From the NCBI GenBank assembly GCA_030540405.1, contig JAUNWH010000035.1:1-32108 (forward strand): a stretch of DNA of 32,108 bases. The letters run 5' to 3'. A program made the position numbers and the translations under genes. The notes beneath the pieces are model-generated. The model searched no databases. It was given only the letters and a program-made list of their open reading frames with translations, and was not told the origin of the DNA. The DNA comes from Spirochaetales bacterium (lineage in GTDB: Bacteria; Spirochaetota; Spirochaetia; Treponematales; Treponemataceae). Positions 30,413 to 32,108 of the stretch are shown piece after piece (position 1 is the first letter of the stretch; each line of letters opens with the position of its first letter).

Positions 30413-31867
30413 TTAGCGTTTTACAGGAACGTAAGATTTTATTTCCTTCTGAATAAAAGGAATCAAATCATCAAGAGAAACTCTTTTCTGCTCCATTGAA
30501 TCACGGAAGCGAACTGTAACAGTATTGAAATCTGCGCTGGAAGAATCAAGCGTGTCATGGTCTACTGTAACACAGAATGGAGTTCCAATTTCATCCTGGC
30601 GTCTGTAGCGTTTTCCGATTGTTCCGCTCTGATCGTAATCAGTAACAAAATCTTCTTTTAGAATATGCTGAATTTCTTTTGCCTTTTCTGCAAGTCCGTC
30701 TTTTTTCATCAAAGGAAGAACCGCAACTGTAACTGGCGCAAGACGAGGATCAAGGTGAAGAACTGTTCTAAAGTCTTCTGGTTCGCCTTCTTTTGCAACA
30801 TTCTGCTCTTCGTAAGCCTCGCAAAGGAACATAAGGAAGTTTCTGTTAAGTCCGGCGGAAGTTTCAACAACATAAGGAATGTAGCGTTTGTTTCCGTCAT
30901 CCTGATCGATATAGTGCATATCTTTCTTTGAGTACTGCTCATGCTGCGAAAGGTCAAAGTCTGTGCGGCTGTGAATTCCTTCAATTTCCTCAAAGCCAAT
31001 CGGGAACTTGTACTGAATATCGTAAGCGTCTTTTGCGTAGTGGGCAAGCTTGTCGTGGTGATGCCAGTTAAGATGGTCTTCTGCAATTCCGTATTTCAAA
31101 TAGAAATTCCAGCGGTCTTTTCTCCAGCGTGCAAAAGTTTCATCTTCTGTTCCCGGCTTGCAGAAATATTCCATTTCCATCTGCTCGAATTCGCAAGTGC
31201 GGAAAATAAAATTCTTGAAGATAATTTCATTGCGGAACGACTTTCCAACCTGAGCAACACCGAACGGAATTTTCATTCTGTTTGACTGAACGATGTTCTT
31301 GAAGTCTGTAAAAATTCCCTGGCAAGTTTCCGGGCGAAGATAAACCAAAGAAGCTTCTGTGGCAACAGGTCCCTGATGAGTTTTGAACATCAAGTTAAAT
31401 TCACGCACATCAGTCCAAGAATGTTTTCCGCAAGTCGGGCAGTTGATTTTTTCATCAATAAAAGCCTTCATTTCTTCGTGGCTCATTGTATCAACCGGCT
31501 TTGAAGGAGTTTCGCCAGTCTTGTCAAAATAATCTTCAATAAGCTGATCTGCGCGGAACCTAGCCTTGCATTCTGTGCAGTCAATCATCGGATCAGAAAA
31601 ATGTCCTACATGGCCTGAAGCCTCCCAAGTTGTGTGATGCTGAAAAATCGCAGAATCAAGACCAACAACATCATCATGGAGCTGAGTCATATAATGCCAC
31701 CATTCGTTCTGAATGTTGCGCTTGAATTCAACGCCAAGAGGACCGTAATCCCATGCGCCAGCCATTCCGCCGTAAATTTCAGAAGCCTGATAAACAAATC
31801 CTCTTCTCTTGCAAAGACTGATGATTTTGTCCAAAGTGCAAGCATGCAAATCTTTTTCTTTTGCCAT
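30413..31867 (-). CDS. glyS: Glycine--tRNA ligase, dimeric type
   Basis: Charges tRNA-Gly with glycine for translation. The 484-residue protein is the alpha2 (eukaryote/archaea/Firmicute-like) class II enzyme, not the bacterial alpha2beta2 GlyQ/GlyS type. Seen: the N-terminal 'GGMAGAWDYGPLGVEFKRNI', a four-cysteine zinc site (C97, C100, C143, C146), 'RPETCQGIFTDF' (178-189), motif 2 'QVGKSFRNEI' (206-215), and the C-terminal anticodon-binding domain ('LAPVTVAVLPLMKKDGLAEK', 'SGTIGKRYRRQDEIGTPFC'). Motif 3 reads 'AGLNRNFLMFLCEAYEEQ'. Start ATG 31867 has a GAGG ribosome site. The leader from the -10 at 31919 is about 45 nt and shows no T-box features. The gene stands alone. Confidence 0.97.
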   Translation of the reverse strand: MAKEKDLHACTLDKIISLCKRRGFVYQASEIYGGMAGAWDYGPLGVEFKRNIQNEWWHYMTQLHDDVVGLDSAIFQHHTTWEASGHVGHFSDPMIDCTECKARFRADQLIEDYFDKTGETPSKPVDTMSHEEMKAFIDEKINCPTCGKHSWTDVREFNLMFKTHQGPVATEASLVYLRPETCQGIFTDFKNIVQSNRMKIPFGVAQVGKSFRNEIIFKNFIFRTCEFEQMEMEYFCKPGTEDETFARWRKDRWNFYLKYGIAEDHLNWHHHDKLAHYAKDAYDIQYKFPIGFEEIEGIHSRTDFDLSQHEQYSKKDMHYIDQDDGNKRYIPYVVETSAGLNRNFLMFLCEAYEEQNVAKEGEPEDFRTVLHLDPRLAPVTVAVLPLMKKDGLAEKAKEIQHILKEDFVTDYDQSGTIGKRYRRQDEIGTPFCVTVDHDTLDSSSADFNTVTVRFRDSMEQKRVSLDDLIPFIQKEIKSYVPVKR

Positions 31868-31918
31868 AAAAACCTCATCTTCGACACTGGTGTGTGCCGC
31901 ATAAAATTCAATTTGCAG

Positions 31919-31927
31919 ATTCTAACA
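31919..31927 (-). promoter_or_regulatory. Extended -10 element of glyS
   Basis: Minus strand TGT-TAGAAT (31927-31919), an extended -10 motif; no convincing -35. Start near 31912 would leave a leader of about 45 nt. Confidence 0.45.
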
Positions 31928-32047
31928 CATAAATTGATTTTTGCCTATATTCGCAAGGAGGTTCAGCGGAACAAGGAAATTCGCTGTTATAGTTGCCGCG
32001 CTAATTTGGAAAATCTAACAATTTTCTTGTATTTTAGCATCTAAAAA

Positions 32048-32108
32048 CTGAAGGAATACTCCCTAACTCCTGAAGTGAGTATTCCTAAGACCTGAAGTGA
32101 ATATCCCT
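32048..32108. repeat. 22-bp direct tandem repeat running off the window
   Basis: CTGAAG recurs at 32048, 32070 and 32092, exactly 22 bases apart. Units share CTGAAG-(T)G-A-(A/G)TA-x-TCCCT/TCCTAA with a few changes, and the third unit is cut by the window end. The 31928-32047 stretch before it holds no gene; it contains an imperfect stem CAGCGGAA/TTCGCTG near 31970-31985. Confidence 0.7.

Noticed and set aside
31868..32047. T-box or other riboswitch upstream of glyS
   Set aside because: The predicted leader is only about 45 nt, with no T-box sequence and no terminator.

Overview
AT-rich window from a spirochaete, most likely a free-living, gut or oral Treponema. The main reasons are the spirochaete-like flavour of several proteins: a Maf-type flagellin glycosyltransferase, a LysM/M23 envelope peptidase, a divergent HD-GYP protein, an RND operon ending in a PG0541-type protein, and a dimeric glycyl-tRNA synthetase. 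The organism makes phenylalanine and branched-chain amino acids, which argues against the host-restricted T. pallidum group. The genus assignment is inference from protein character, not from a search.

Left part (1-5505): the 3' remnant of a DUF4143 ATPase, then an intact type I restriction subunit HsdR whose hsdM/hsdS partners are not in the window. These are followed by an ATC-hydrolase-like protein and a convergent ZIP metal transporter. The 515-base gap 5506-6020 is not empty. It holds a 33-residue membrane peptide gene with a perfect ribosome site, a leader that can hide that site, its own strong promoter, and a convergent small RNA with a promoter and intrinsic terminator. This is the architecture of a type I toxin-antitoxin locus and is the best candidate in the window for an undescribed system.

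Middle (6012-16131): a four-gene tripartite efflux operon (outer-membrane channel, adaptor, RND pump, PG0541-type protein); pyrG behind an intrinsic terminator that lies downstream of the only promoter I can find for it; and a two-gene amino-acid operon. The first gene of that operon is an unusual fusion of DAHP synthase, prephenate dehydratase and an ACT domain, followed by the acetolactate synthase regulatory subunit.

Envelope block (16133-27367): a hypothetical protein, a lipoprotein with an HExxH zinc-protease motif, a metallo-beta-lactamase-fold protein coupled to a pentapeptide-repeat protein, a beta-propeller/degenerate polysaccharide-deacetylase protein co-oriented with a LysM-M23 peptidase, and divergently lepB, a PASTA-containing FtsI-type PBP and a Maf glycosyltransferase with overlapping ends.

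Right part (27368-32108): a strongly folded orphan small RNA with a 14-bp terminator, two matched long hairpins, an HD-GYP protein with an altered metal site, an aldo/keto reductase-like protein lacking its catalytic Tyr, and glyS. Between them are clusters of small palindromic REP-like elements whose arms are conserved while the stem cores vary in a compensated way. The right edge enters a 22-bp tandem repeat. Across the window several genes have no Shine-Dalgarno sequence and instead a sigma-70-like -10 box 5-8 bases before the start codon, which suggests leaderless mRNAs.
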